From Patiria miniata (Eukaryota > Echinodermata > Asteroidea > Valvatida > Asterinidae), in contig NW_024037062.1 of the NCBI RefSeq assembly GCF_015706575.1, positions 6,258,811 to 6,322,810 of the forward strand: a DNA stretch of 64,000 nt, read 5' to 3'. The stretch's first letter is position 1. Every line of letters starts with the position of its first letter. A program made the translations under genes and the position numbers. Of the stretch, positions 11,383 to 22,400 are shown one piece after another. Under the pieces are notes generated by a model. The model was not told where the DNA came from, made no database searches, and saw only the letters and a program-made list of their open reading frames with translations.

Positions 11383-12365
11383 AGGTAAGGTAAGGTCAGG
11401 TTAGCTCAGGTCAGCTCAGGTCAGGTCATGTCAGATCATGTCAGGTCATGTCATGTAAGGTCAGGTCAGGTCAGTCAGGTCGGGTCGGGTTTTCAAGTCT
11501 AAATCTTAACCCTAAAGGGGCCGGGGGGCGGAATCCGCCCACCCCCCTCCACATTTTCCATGATAGCCTCTAAAATTAGGTTTTTTCCCGACCCGAGCTG
11601 TTATGACTTTTTAGCCTCAAGCTTTGCGCATCTTTTGATACCAAAAAAATAAAAATCGGACCACGGGTTGCCGCGTAGCGAAATAATTTCCGGCGCTATG
11701 CGCCGTGAAAACTGAATTTTCGCATATACGTCGTGTACACAGAGCAGAATTGTCATTCCTACATTTGAATAATTAATTAGCCATAATTCCAAAACCCTTT
11801 AACCAATAGTCACGAAATTTATTGGGTATGTTTAGGAAGAGTTGCTCTATGCATGTGCCGAGTTTCAAAATTTTTCGTCACTCAATGGCCGAGATCTTAG
11901 GGGGGGGGGCATAATCCGCCCCCCGGCTGAGATGGTCAAAATAACCCGGCCCCTTTAGGGTTTAGAGACAGTATTCAGGTCAGTTAGGTAAGGTCAGGTC
12001 AGCTAGTCAGGTCAGATCCGGTCAGGTCAGGTCAGAACTGGACAGGACAAGACATTCAGGTCAGGTCAGGTCATTAAGGTCAGGTAAGGTCAGAAAGGTC
12101 AGATCAGGTCTGGTCAGGACAGGACAGTCAGGTCAGGTCAGTTTAGTCAGATCTGGTCAGGTCAGGACAGTCAGGACAGTCGGGTCAGGTCAGGTCAGGT
12201 CAGGTCAGGTCATTCAGGTCGGGTCGGGTTTTCAAGTCTGTATCGTAAGAGACAGTATTTAGGTCAGTTTGATCAGGTCAGGACAGTCAGGTCGGGTCAG
12301 TCAGGTCAGGTCAGGTCAGTCAGGTCCAGTCCGGTCGGTCGGTCGGTCGGTCAGAGGGTGCGTGT
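11383..12365 (+). repeat. (AGGTC)n pentanucleotide array, split by a MITE
   Basis: Imperfect tandem AGGTC units run from about 11383 to 11490 and from about 11965 to 12345, ending in a short (GGTC)n tract 'ggtcggtcggtcgg'. The gap between the two blocks is the element at 11509-11961. Equivalent arrays are at the same place in copies B and C. Because units overlap by one base, the hexamer AGGTCA occurs about every 5 bp. Confidence 0.9.
11509..11961. mobile_element. Harbinger-like MITE, complete, TTA duplication
   Basis: The left end ACCCTAAAGGGGCCGGG is mirrored exactly at the right end. TTA lies on both sides (11506-11508 and 11962-11964), the TWA-type target duplication known for PIF/Harbinger elements. 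The element interrupts the phrase 'aagtctaaatctt/agagacag', which is uninterrupted in copy B ('caagtttaaatcttaagaga', about 34719) and copy C (about 59467), so the unoccupied site is visible in this window. It has no coding capacity and must depend on a transposase from elsewhere. A truncated relative is at 921-1290. Confidence 0.88.
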
Positions 12366-12859
12366 GTGCTTTAGAACACACTAGGCCGTCTTTCTGGGGC
12401 TAGCGCAAACTTAGTCTTGAATGATACATGCAAGGCCATGAGACACTGTAAAAGTTCACTGACAATAACAAAGACATCTAGAAACAACACAACACTGCAG
12501 GTGCACGCTTACACTCTATCTAAAGTGCTTTTATTGAATAAATATAAATTTAACACAGAAAAGAGACGTGAAAACAAAATGTTTGTGACGTGATATTTTT
12601 TTGTTTTGGCCTAATATTAGTTTTTTTTTCTATTTCCACCAGGTTTTTGTTGAGGATCATGTATATGCTTCACCATGCTGGAAAGAACAACTGAGACAGA
12701 GTAATAATCTATATAATTGTGCCCATTTCTAATAAACCAGATATACCAGATTTGCTAATACAATAAAGTAAACTAGAGTTACAGAACAAAATTGCCGACA
12801 GTGCATACTGAATATCATTCATTCTATGGGTTTACGAAGCGATTTTGAGTGTACTAGCA

Positions 12860-13140
12860 TTACATTCACTGTATAGACTTCCGAACAAAAGATGTCCACA
12901 TAAACCAGGGAGCAGCGACGTTGTGTGGACTTGCCCACGTCCAATGTTCCCCTGTCTGAAAACTGGTTTAGAGGCATTTGGGGGTTAGGTTTATCGGTGG
13001 CAAAATGAAGAGAAACACTACAGGGAATCATAGTGGGAAAAAATGGGTTGAACGAGTTTTCACAGTGTGAGTAAAACGATTTTTTTTTTAACTACAGGAA
13101 AACAAAAGAGTGTCCATACCAGAGGTATGTAACGTAAACA
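12860..13140 (+). mobile_element. 280-bp MITE family 'R1', copy inside copy A
   Basis: Has 'cattacattcactgtataga', 'cgacgttgtgtggacttgcc', 'ttatcggtggcaaaatgaag' and ends with 'agagtgtccataccag ... atgtaacgtaaacatg'. The corresponding place in copies B and C lacks it ('ggtttacgaag(t/c)gattttgagtg' runs straight on), so it inserted after the long repeat spread. Confidence 0.75.
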
Positions 13141-15099
13141 TGATTGGGTAAACTGTGTATTGACTCAAATTAAAAAACCTCAAATAGCGCCCTCGTATTG
13201 TGTCCGCCATACTTCAACAAGGATAATAGTTTGTGACGCTTGAAGTTATTATCCCAGTTTTATGTGCACCTCTATCCGGGATATGTCAAACCTTGATTAG
13301 TGTCTTCTGGGTCCAAGAAAGTCCTGTGCAAAATGTCTGACATTCCAGAGATGTGTTGAAAATACCCGTCTGTTTACTTCTGGCGCGTCAGCGATTTAGG
13401 CCCCTCCTTTGAATTTCAACGCAAAAGTTAAACCGTCACTTTTAAGGTATAGATGTGTGCATGTTTATTATTCTACTTGTCATCAATCTTTGCAATGATC
13501 ATTATTTCGAGAGAAATACGTTTTTAGAGCCCAAAAGATTGCAACCGACCAAAAGTGCACATTTGAGAGTATTGTCTTTTGAGTGAAAACAATTTCATGT
13601 TCTAGCGGGTCTTCCTAAATACCTTTTTGACAATTTAATTCTTAAAAAAAAAAGGATACTACAAAATGTAAATACATGTCATTGTATATTATTACTGATT
13701 AAGCAACTAAGATTCTAAACAAATCTGAAAAAACTGTAATAATCATCAGTTTTTACCCAAATGATTTCTTTTGACGGCATCAATATAGCATGGGAAATTC
13801 TTGTCACTAAAGCTTATTGGGAAATTTGACAATTCAAAACTGTGGAAGAGTCTATGTCTTAAATCTGGTTAACCGTTAGACTGGTTCCGGGTCCCTCCAT
13901 CATAGCCCTCACTCCGAATGTAGGAGGTGGGAACAAGTCCGGACGTCCATATTAGGGACTTAGGAGGAGCACTTAAAGTGCACGTCTCTTTTGCTTTTGA
14001 ACATTTGTTTTTGATTGGCAACAAAATCTGCCAAAATCATGAGAAGGGTGCATAACAACTATTAAACTTGTTGAATTTGCAGCTCAGTGGATACTAGACA
14101 TTTTGAGAACAAAAGCAACATTAATGGAGTCTTGTAAATGGACTGCGTTGCCAGCGCACGTACAGAACAGTGCACATAATAATAAAATCACCTTCAAAGA
14201 ATGTTTCTTCCGAATGATACCATTTCAGGCAGGGAACTTGTTACGAGTTCTGTCTTCGTTTTGAGCGAGGATTTCTTGTTAAAATCGGTAGGTATATTTC
14301 TGGGTATTATTGCAACTGTTGCTATGTGCCTTAAATTTTTGAATAGAGCATTCTTTGCCTGATGTGGGCAGACCTTTATAAAATCACCTTCAAAGATTGT
14401 TTCTTCCGAATGATACCTTTTCAGGCATGAAACTTGCTACCAGTCCTATCTTCATTTTGAGCGAGGATTTTCTTGTTAAATCGTTAGGTACGATTCGGGG
14501 TAACTGCAAATGTTCCTATGTGCCTTCAATTTTTTAATGCAATTTGTCGAACTTCCTGCGAGCAGTAGAGCTAGGTTTTCCCAAGCTAGCATCGATGGAA
14601 TTTACTCATTATTTGTGCAGCCGAGGACCTCAAAGCGCATGCAGCAGAATGAGCTCCACTGAGTAGGCAGGATACGCAGGAACCTGGCCTGGAAGGCCTT
14701 CGGGAAAGTGGTGGTCACGTGGGTGTTTTGGCCCAAGTTTCCAGGGAACTGTGGAATACACAACATGAACACGATTTTTTAAACCAGCGTTGAAAGGTTA
14801 ATGGGGATGAGTTTTCCCTTGCAGTCACACGGTTTCAGCAGGAGCGATAGAAGGAGCCCTCGTCCGAGGGCATGCATAATCTTAGTTTTAAGGGCTTTGT
14901 AGAAACAGTAAAATTATTAAGGATTTAAAGTATATAAAACACTAAGGCAAGACAACAGGCTTGTTGCCTGGAAAATGGTTGGAAGGAAACATAAGTCGAT
15001 ATGACAACAAATCCCAAGTTGGCCCTTTTCCCTTCTCAGTATGCTGTCTTTATTTGTGTGTACTCTTAAATCAAAAACGACGAGGGACAGATGTTTACT

Positions 15100-15175
15100 T
15101 GGGTGGGACTGGAACCCACAACATTGTGCTTACTAGTGCAAATGTCTTGCCACTCGACCAGTAAGCTTGCCTTGG
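15100..15175 (-). repeat. tRNA-like (SINE-type) segment
   Basis: On the minus strand there is an A-box-like ACTGGTCGAGTGGCAAGA and, 45 bp on, a B-box-like GGGTTCCAGTCCC. This resembles a Leu/Ser tRNA-derived promoter. A degenerate equivalent ('gggacttgaacccacgacat', plus-strand reading) lies at 63575-63600 in copy C. No proper acceptor stem is formed, so this is not a functional tRNA gene; a SINE relic is the best reading. Confidence 0.4.
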
Positions 15176-15330
15176 GTCTGTGGCTGGTTCGAATCTGATC
15201 TAGCTTAATTTCAATCCAACAATAAAAACCCGTAAACAGGAGTTCGTGGGTTCTAGTCCTAACCGACTAAGTGAGCTTGTGAATTTTATCTCACAACCCT
15301 CGGACAACACTGAGTATACAGTGTTTGTGA

Positions 15331-16169
15331 AATGTCATTATTAAAAGGGCAAATAGAACAATGTTATTATGTAATTATTACATTTCTTTACCCAGGGTGT
15401 GCCCAAGCATTTTAAAACTGGTTTCAAATGGGGCCCTGCATACACTACTGATGTTTATACACATGTACAAATACAATACATTACAAATACAATACACATA
15501 ATAAAATAAAATAAAAGCATACGAGATTACTGCATGATTGTAAAGCAACTATTTCAAAATATGTACAACATTACAAAGCAACATAATACAGTTTGAAACA
15601 ACAGTGCTATTAAAGGTGATTTAAGTTAACACGGGGAAGTTTGCACATTTCTTGTGACATGAGTAAAATAAACGTGTATTTCTATACATTCGCTGAATAT
15701 GGGAGGGGCGACATACCCGTGAAAAACCCTTTTGGGAGAAAAAACGGGAAAATTGCCATCCGGTTCCTTATTATTATGCAACCAAGTGTATTAACTCCGT
15801 AAGTCAGCACATAAGAAGTGTAATGCTCACATAAATGCAGAAATATTTACTGGCCGAATGTTTTACGTAGCTCAAATTTGAATGAGGTTAGAGAAGTCAT
15901 GTCCCTTAATTGTACATGCAAGTTATATGATTGTACCAGTTACAGCAAAGCTTGTGGCATAACATTCTTGATTTTTTTTTCGCGATAGGACTCCTCAGTG
16001 TCTATTCAGTGAATTGTCTCGTTTCACGAGTCTGAATAAGTGGTGTAAACAGATTCGTCATATACAGAGGAGTAATTGTGTTTATACATTTGTAAACAAG
16101 GACAGCCCTTTTATACTCGATTCTCAGTCAGAGAAAGACATCCAATTAAGTCTAGCAATCATAGACTAC
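15331..16169. other. Sequence downstream of the gene 2 exons, nothing recognised
   Basis: Contains short (AATAC)n and (AATAA)n tracts near 15465-15510. I looked on the minus strand for the C-terminal discoidin exon expected after 16170 and found nothing convincing. Confidence 0.4.
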
Positions 16170-16378
16170 CTTCATCGGTGTACTTGATCCATCATTGGTC
16201 ACGTCGGTCCATTCTTGGCCATCGTCGCTGAATGCCACTTTGAACTGTGTCACCCATTGGTTATAGTTATCACGCCCCTGCGTGATAACGCCAGTGATGA
16301 CCACACTGCAATTGAAGTCGACTTGGATCCATGGATCAGTATCATGAGCTCCAGCATTACACCAGGCTGTGGTTCCGC
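16170..16378 (-). CDS. Discoidin gene 2, exon 3 (middle of F5/8C domain)
   Basis: The minus strand reads GGTTAWCNAGAHDTDPWIQV and continues through DFNCSVVITGVITQGRDNY, QWVTQFKVAFSDDGQEW and TDVTNDGSSTPMK. This is the central part of an F5/8 type C (discoidin) domain: AW..., PWIQVDF, TGVITQGR, QWVT.FKV.FS.DG..W. The exon is bounded by an AG acceptor ('gtcacag') at 16379-16380 and a GT donor ('gtagtc') at 16169. It is 209 bp, phase 1 in and phase 0 out, the same phases as the paralogous exon of gene 1. Discoidin domains bind lipid, carbohydrate or matrix ligands outside the cell. The exon with the final strand and closing Cys of the domain is not in the window as far as I can see. Confidence 0.88.
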
Positions 16379-17023
16379 CTGTGACTGCAGAGTAAGCAGA
16401 TAATCAAACATGCTGAGCATAAAGTACTGCTCAACAAATTGATATACTAAGAAGAAACTGAGAACCTGCCACAAGTACTACACTGTTAAAACTCTTGACC
16501 CAGGATCTGCGTCTATATCTGCACAACCCTTTTCCAAGTCAAAATATACCCTTTTCTGCTCAAAATGACCCTTTTTGGTCTAAAAAAGACATTTTTCTGG
16601 ATCATTTGGACCGACACAAGAGAGAGGCCGCCATACTTGCAAAGTAAGCGATTAATAAGGAGAAAGCATTGCATGGCCAATTTTATGTGCTAATCAAAAA
16701 TCGGCATGGAAACAGTCACAAGCAATACGCAGACTTTTTGCTGGTAACCATTCATCCCCCTTTATGTGCTTTATAATGTTGTGCTTAGCAACAATGAGCA
16801 ACTTTGCTATGTTTGCATTAGCGATTTGTGAAACCTGTGAAAGTATCTGACCAGAAAATGCGTGATTATAAAATTGAGCAAAACAGACTTCACTTTGAGC
16901 ACCATCCTTCCCAGGAGAGTTTTAAGCTTTTGGCATTTTTTGGGTCAACTTTGAAGAATTATTTTTGTTTTCAGTTGTCATATTCTTTATCCTATGTAAA
17001 CTGTTGAACGAATATAACATAAC

Positions 17024-17158
17024 CTTGAAGGTTAAGCCAAGCTCTGGCCATGGCGGGTCCGAAATCCGGGTTCAACACTGACGACACTGTGATGCTTGCA
17101 TCTGGGATGCGTCCATCTTCCATCCCAAGGGGTCTCACCTCAGGGCACTCCAAAACAT
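17024..17158 (-). CDS. Discoidin gene 2, exon 2 (start of F5/8C domain)
   Basis: The minus strand reads DVLECPEVRPLGMEDGRIPD, then ASITVSSVLNPDFGPAMARA and WLNLQG. CPEVRPLGMEDGRIPDASI is the signature opening of a discoidin domain, with the first Cys and the LGMExGxIPDxxI block. The exon is exactly 135 bp, phase 1 in and phase 1 out, between an AG acceptor ('cctccgacag') and a GT donor ('gttatg'). The first two bases complete an Asp codon with the G left over from the signal-peptide exon at 28689-28872. Exon 2 of gene 1 has the same length and phases, which supports both models. Confidence 0.88.
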
Positions 17159-17683
17159 CTGTCGGAGGTAGTTAAAAAAAATCGATCAGAGTGGGGCGGG
17201 GTTCATTAAAACAATCACAATCATTTTTTTTTCTGCATGTATGGACATTATGGCCGGGCGCGGATTTCACCTTCTCCTCATCTTGGAAATGTGTCATGGA
17301 ACTTGGTATGTTTGTAGATTTCATTTGTACATTGATGCTGTAGCTCAATCAGACGAAGTGTTTCAAGGAGTGATCACCATATTTCACTCGCGGTCCGTGA
17401 ATGAATGCAATTCTCTGTATGTAACAGGTTTGATATTTGTTCCAAATTTACATATTAAAACACGCGACACAAAGATCAGGTCATCCACATCAGAAGCGTG
17501 ACGCAAGATGGCAGATTTGGAACACCTTAGTAGCGCTAATGTCATTTTAACAGTATACGGCTCGTTTGATCGAGAGCTATGGGTCGTTTAAATGAGATAA
17601 ACGAGAAAAATATTTCGTTTATACACGAGCTCAATGAGTCGGTTAAATGAGACAATTAAGTCGTATAAGCGTGATAATTAGGG

Positions 17684-18075
17684 AGGTTTCGCAAGCGAAC
17701 GGATACACTTACACTTACGTTTAGCTATCCGTATCCGTTTTTTACTTACGTGTAGCGAGCGAGATATGCGTGTCGTATGCACGTTTAGCGGATAGTGAGT
17801 GGCGTATGACGTCATAACTGATGACGTATCCGTCGCACTAAACATCCGTTTGCATGTGAAACCTCTCTAATAAGTCATTTAAACGAGATGAGAGGTTTTG
17901 CATGCAAACGGATACGTTTAGTGCGACGGATACGTCATCAGTTATGATGCCATATGCCACTCACTATCCGCTAAACGTGCAGACGACACGCATATCTCGC
18001 TCGCTACACGTAAGTAAAAAACAGATACGGATAGCTAAACGTAAGTGTAAGCATATCCGTTCGCTTGCGAAACCT
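17684..18075. mobile_element. Two 184-bp MITEs facing each other (inverted dimer)
   Basis: Copy 1 (17684-17864, plus) and copy 2 (17893-18075, inverted) are near-identical over their whole length and separated by 28 bp. Ends are AGGTTTCGCAAGCGAACGG and, from the other side, AGGTTTCGCATGCAAACGG. The interior contains 'tagcgagcgagatatgcgtg' and the palindromic 'tgacgtcataactgatgacg'. Outer flanks are also inverted ('ttaggg' / 'ccctaa'), so the whole unit could fold into a hairpin with a stem of about 180 bp. A single copy lies at 25381-25564. Confidence 0.88.
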
Positions 18076-18089
18076 CCCTAATAAGTCGG

Positions 18090-18250
18090 TTTTCTTTTTT
18101 AATATATTTTTTTTGTAAGCTCTTCAACATGTCACTTCGTAGTTTGTTGGTCGGTTGGTCGGACGGTCGGTCGGACGAACGGTCGGTCGGTCGGTTGGAC
18201 GGTCGATTGTACCAAAATTGAGCAAATGCCATGCCGTCGTCAGTAAATGC
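18090..18250 (-). repeat. Dispersed repeat with (CCGA)n tract
   Basis: On the minus strand this reads 'agagtgcatttactgacgac', then a TGCTCAATTTTGG-like tract and a run of CCGACCGACC variants. It matches 30120-30250 on the plus strand over about 130 bp. Its family is unknown and no coding sequence is present. Confidence 0.55.
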
Positions 18251-18455
18251 ACTCTTAAATTGTTAGTGACAATTTGTGAAGTTTTTCATGAACAAATTGT
18301 AAACGGAGGTACATTATGTGCAGTAATGCTATAGTCACGTGGTATTTTATGTAGTGGTTGGACGGTATCCAGAAGGAGGAAATGAAACTTGTCCACAACT
18401 ATGATGTTGCGCGGCTGCGGCCCGAGCTTGAACGTACGTACGCACAATCATTTCA

Positions 18456-18641
18456 TGCAAGACTTTCATGCAAGACGGACACAGCTTATGCTTATTTTCT
18501 TACGCAACAATCTGAGGGAATCAATGTTTACACGACCTCAAACGATCCCTTTACTCACTACTTTTCAGTTGGATATTAATTTAATAGCAGACAAGTTCTT
18601 TTTCTTCATGCAAGACTGTCATGCAAGACGGCCAGAGCTTA
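18456..18641. repeat. Direct repeat abutting the Academ-like element
   Basis: The phrase 'catgcaagact(t/g)tcatgcaa' followed by 'gacgg(a/c)ca(c/g)agctta' occurs at about 18455-18491 and again at 18607-18642, directly against the left end of the element that begins near 18641. Each copy itself contains the doubled motif 'catgcaagac'. It may be a local duplication that predates the insertion. Confidence 0.6.
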
Positions 18642-18823
18642 GGCCCCCCCCCCAAAAAAAAATCCTTCTGCTTCCGGTTTCCCTACCTACCCTATTCTGA
18701 CAGCCCCTACTCTAAATTTTCTAATGGGAAAAATGAGCAAAAAGACCCAAAACCATTACTACCTTTACCCTTGACTACACGCAAACGCCTCGATTTGATC
18801 GTATTAAAAAAAAATGCCAAAAG

Positions 18824-19158
18824 TTCACTATGTATTTTTGTTCAAATTTTTTGGAGATTAGCCAAACTGTACATTTTTAGAATCTTCAGAGCATGGAGAA
18901 TCAGAAAATCAATGTTGGCATTTGCGTAGACACCTGCATGGCGACCATCTTGGATTTTCAAAATGGCCGCCATAAAATACATAATTTGCGCAGTTTTCGG
19001 CTTCTAGTCAACCAAAACACATAATTTAAGAGGCTAATCATATGTTTTCTGGGTCAAGGAATCTACTTAAAGCCTCACAATAGTGCGCAGGATTATAGAA
19101 AGCAACAAAAAAGGTATGTGAAAACCATTTTCTTTATATTTGTGACATATCAGTGTTA
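18824..19158 (+). repeat. Left inverted repeat of the Academ-like element
   Basis: About 335 bp that match the reverse complement of 23883-24210, from 'ttcactatg' to 'gacatatcagtg', with scattered mismatches and a small indel. The repeat contains a near-palindrome of its own, 'ccatcttggattttcaaaat' followed by 'ggccgcca'. The adjoining block 19165-19336 repeats the inner 175 bp again in diverged form ('tttgcgctatctcggtatct', 'atagtgctcaggattatat'), so the left end carries a tandem subterminal repeat. Confidence 0.9.
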
Positions 19159-19476
19159 CGTAATACATATTTTGCGCTATCTCGGTATCTAGTCAATCTA
19201 TAAACTTATTTAAGTATGTAATCCTATATTTTCTGGTCTAGTGAATCCGATAAACTCCTCAAAATAGTGCTCAGGATTATATCAAAGCAATAAACAATGG
19301 TAAATGAGCACCACTGTCTTTATGTTTGTGATTGACTGTATTACATATAGTCAATGTAAGTTATAGGTACATGTACGGTTTATAAAGCAAAAAACAAAAG
19401 CCTTGTTAGTTATTAGCTTAAACTATATCTTGCTTACACAGAATCTACTAGGTCGATATTGTTCACGATTATGCTT

Positions 19477-22400
19477 TCACAAATCTTCATCACTGTCCTG
19501 AGTGTCACTTTGGGCAATACAGTCCGCATCATTTTCGCAGTCACTTCCACACAAACAAAGGTCTGTGCAAGCCAAGTTGTGTCTCCTGCATGAACACCTC
19601 TGGGATGTGCAATGGGCTTTACACTGACATCTCACCAACTCTACAATGGCCTGTGGTGCAGGTGGAACCTTCGTGGTGGTAGGAAGTATCTCATCATGGT
19701 CATTCTGATAATAGCCATGTTGGAGTGGGTCAAACAGACGTTGCCACGTCAAGGTGGCTTGGCACCACACCCTACTCTGTACGCGCACACGTTCAATGTG
19801 CTCCTCAAGGGCACCAACTGTAGGAGGCAACTTGCTGCTTTCTGCCAGATGTTTACAAAACAGATGCCACCTCAGGTCAGGAATACTTGTTATATGGATG
19901 CCCTTCGGGCAGTACATTAAGTATACAAACTTGGCTAATGCACCATTCACCTCCTGTGTTAGGTCGCCTTCCTCTGTCAGTTTCATCAGTGCTGAGATGA
20001 TGTCCCTGTCAACCTTAATGTACTGTTGAAACCACTTGGTTTTTCCTACACCAGAGAATCTTCCAACATTGTCCGCTCCGGTGAATGCATGGAATACCAG
20101 TAATGCTACCGCCTTGTCTCGTCCCAGCGCACTCCAGATTGGCTCAATCTCCAAAGTACCTGATACCATACGTATCGCGGTGTGTTTGCAGAGCTGGTCG
20201 TAGTGTGCAATAACCAGAACCAAGACATCGGTATCTGGGCTGAAGAAGACAATCCGTGCTTCAGGACAGCGCTGTGCTGCAGCTGCTGCTAAGCAGATCA
20301 TTAATGTATCAGCCTCCTCATGGTTGTTGTCTTCAAACTGCATGTCACGGTTGCTTCTTGTGCGGCCTGATGCTGATGTGATGACTAATTTTCGGGAGTT
20401 CGCGTTATACTTGATTACTGCCTGTGCAAGGTATTCAGTTAGATCGGCTTTCGTCTTTTCGTGAGATAGGAAGCGTGCCATTGGTATGTGTTTAATGTTG
20501 GTGTCGTCAGCAATCTGGTACTGAATCGGATGTTTGCCTTGTCGTCGTTTCTCCCTTGTTTTCTGTTTCAACGAGTCAGCTTTGTAGGTGTCAAAGACCA
20601 AAATAACCTCGTCGAAATCTGCTGTCAACAACATCAGCTTGTCATTGAAGTGTTGGCCAAGATCTTTAACTGTGCTGATTGTCCCAGGTTTCTTTGCCAT
20701 CTGTTGAACAAGCACCATTCCATCCACAATGGCAATTTTTGGACCCTCTGTTTCTGCTTCACCAACATGTTCCTCAGATGCTGGTGCTTGTGCATTCTGA
20801 TGAGTTTCATTGCTTTTTCCCAGCTTTTCCAGGCAATGTATGAGCTTCGACTTGTCTGTACATGGAAGCATTGATCCATCTGGGGCAAACAATGCCCTGG
20901 GAGTCAGAGTAAACTCATATTTCCCGACTGCATCCTTCTGATCGATGTCCCGGTTTGATCTGGCTAGAACCATAAACCGACCAAAGAGTTCTTTTGTTTC
21001 TTTCAGATCCACCGATTGGTCGCGGACCTTGACAGTTTGCTTCTTGATTCCTGACAAGAACATGGAGTTGTTCTGCTTCTTAACTGGTGCCCATAGGCTG
21101 ACGTCTCCCTTGATGCGTTCAGCAACGTACTCCTCATACAGTTTCTGGCCATTTTTGTCGACATTCAAAATCTGTGGAACACCCTCTTGGGGAACATATG
21201 CATTTTCTCGGGTGTGTTGTGTCCTGAATGTTTCTGTTGCTTGCTTGGGTTGCTGCTGAACTTGCCTTTTGGTTTTGAAAGCATACATGATGTTCTGGCT
21301 TAATGTCAGTGCTGATTGGTCAACTGTCCTGCGCCTCATCTCTGTTTGCAACTCTTCTTCAGGTCCTACCAAAATCCATCGTATACGGCTGTACAACTCT
21401 GGTGGAACGTCTTCTGCCGTGCTCATTACAGTAACTGTGTCTGACTGTTTCTTCTCGTCAGTGAAGTTTGCAATACTTCTGCGTATTAGTTTAGCTGCCT
21501 TGTATAACATCTTTGTATTGTCCATTTCACTCAAATGGTCTTGTACCATAGACGTGTGGACCATATCTTCTTCACAGGCTTCAGGGCAGTAAAGAACTGA
21601 TGGCTTTCGTCTGTCTTTCTGCCTCACGGAATTCACACTGGGTAAATCCTGAAGAATCTTATCCTTCAGCCATTGTCTTGTCAGCATTGGCGTGTGCTTC
21701 TGTGCCTCTAGGCTACCCCCAAGCATGGAGATGTATGTTTTTTCTATGACGTCCATGGGGAGATATGCTTTGTTTTGAGTTTCTATTTCAACAAGATTGA
21801 TCAACTCGATCAAGCATGACATCTGCAAGGGCAGGTCTGGCGTCGATGATTTGGCTTTTTTACTGGTATGATCCCTGAGGACATGGAACACATTTTGTGT
21901 CCAGCACAGCTTATGATATCTGACATCTATTGCATGGGCATCACAAGGCGATATTGCATTGCTTAATCTTGTCATCAACACTGGATCTTGGGAAATTTCT
22001 ACTGCTTGCCTGAGTGCCTTCCCTGAGTTCCCTGTTCTAACTGTGAGGAGAGCTTGACCGTTATCTGATTGACAAAAGAAACACTGGACTTTTGACAAAG
22101 GCTTTGTCGCAGATCTTGTGAACGGCATTGATGTTCCCGGTGTATCTGCTTCCATTTCTGAACTGGATCTTTTATAGCCTCGTTTTTTTATGGCACACCG
22201 TCCTGAGCACATGGAATGTTCGAAGCGGTCTCTGGCTCGCTGTAACTCTGTCTGGTTTGTGGCAGAAGAATAGCAGCTTCGGTGCCATATTGTTTCCTTG
22301 TCAAGCAGCATCTCTTTTGTACATCCTTGGAGACGTCTCTGAATTGCAACATATTTTCCATCATGTACACCGGCTCGCTCTGCCACCACATCAAGTAGTT

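Larger units (their letters stand above)
10180..15330 (+). repeat. Long interspersed repeat, copy A
   Basis: This is one of three copies of a repeat longer than 5 kb (B at about 33130-37735, C at about 57370-63735). Shared landmarks in the same order are 'tttattcatgacttgtgctt', 'agcgccccctagcgttgt', (AGGTC)n arrays, 'acactgcaggtgcacgctta', 'tatttccaccag', 'tattgtgtccgccatacttc', 'gagcccaaaag' and 'gatacgcaggaa'. Near 14190-14545 a roughly 190-bp block ('cgaatgatacc...gagcgaggattt') is duplicated in tandem, as in copy C but not in B. No copy has a plausible protein. The family is therefore a large non-autonomous element or an old segmental duplication; its true ends are not resolved. Confidence 0.75.

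Noticed and set aside
11383-12365. CRISPR-like array
   Set aside because: Units are contiguous pentamers without spacers, in an animal genome.
15060-15280. tRNA gene
   Set aside because: A- and B-box-like tracts exist, but no seven-base acceptor stem or normal anticodon arm can be drawn, and the segment recurs within a repeat.
16500-16640. Further exon of gene 2 in the 'ccctttt' repeat area
   Set aside because: Repetitive CCCTTTT/AAAATGACCC sequence in the intron between exons 2 and 3; exon phases already agree without it.
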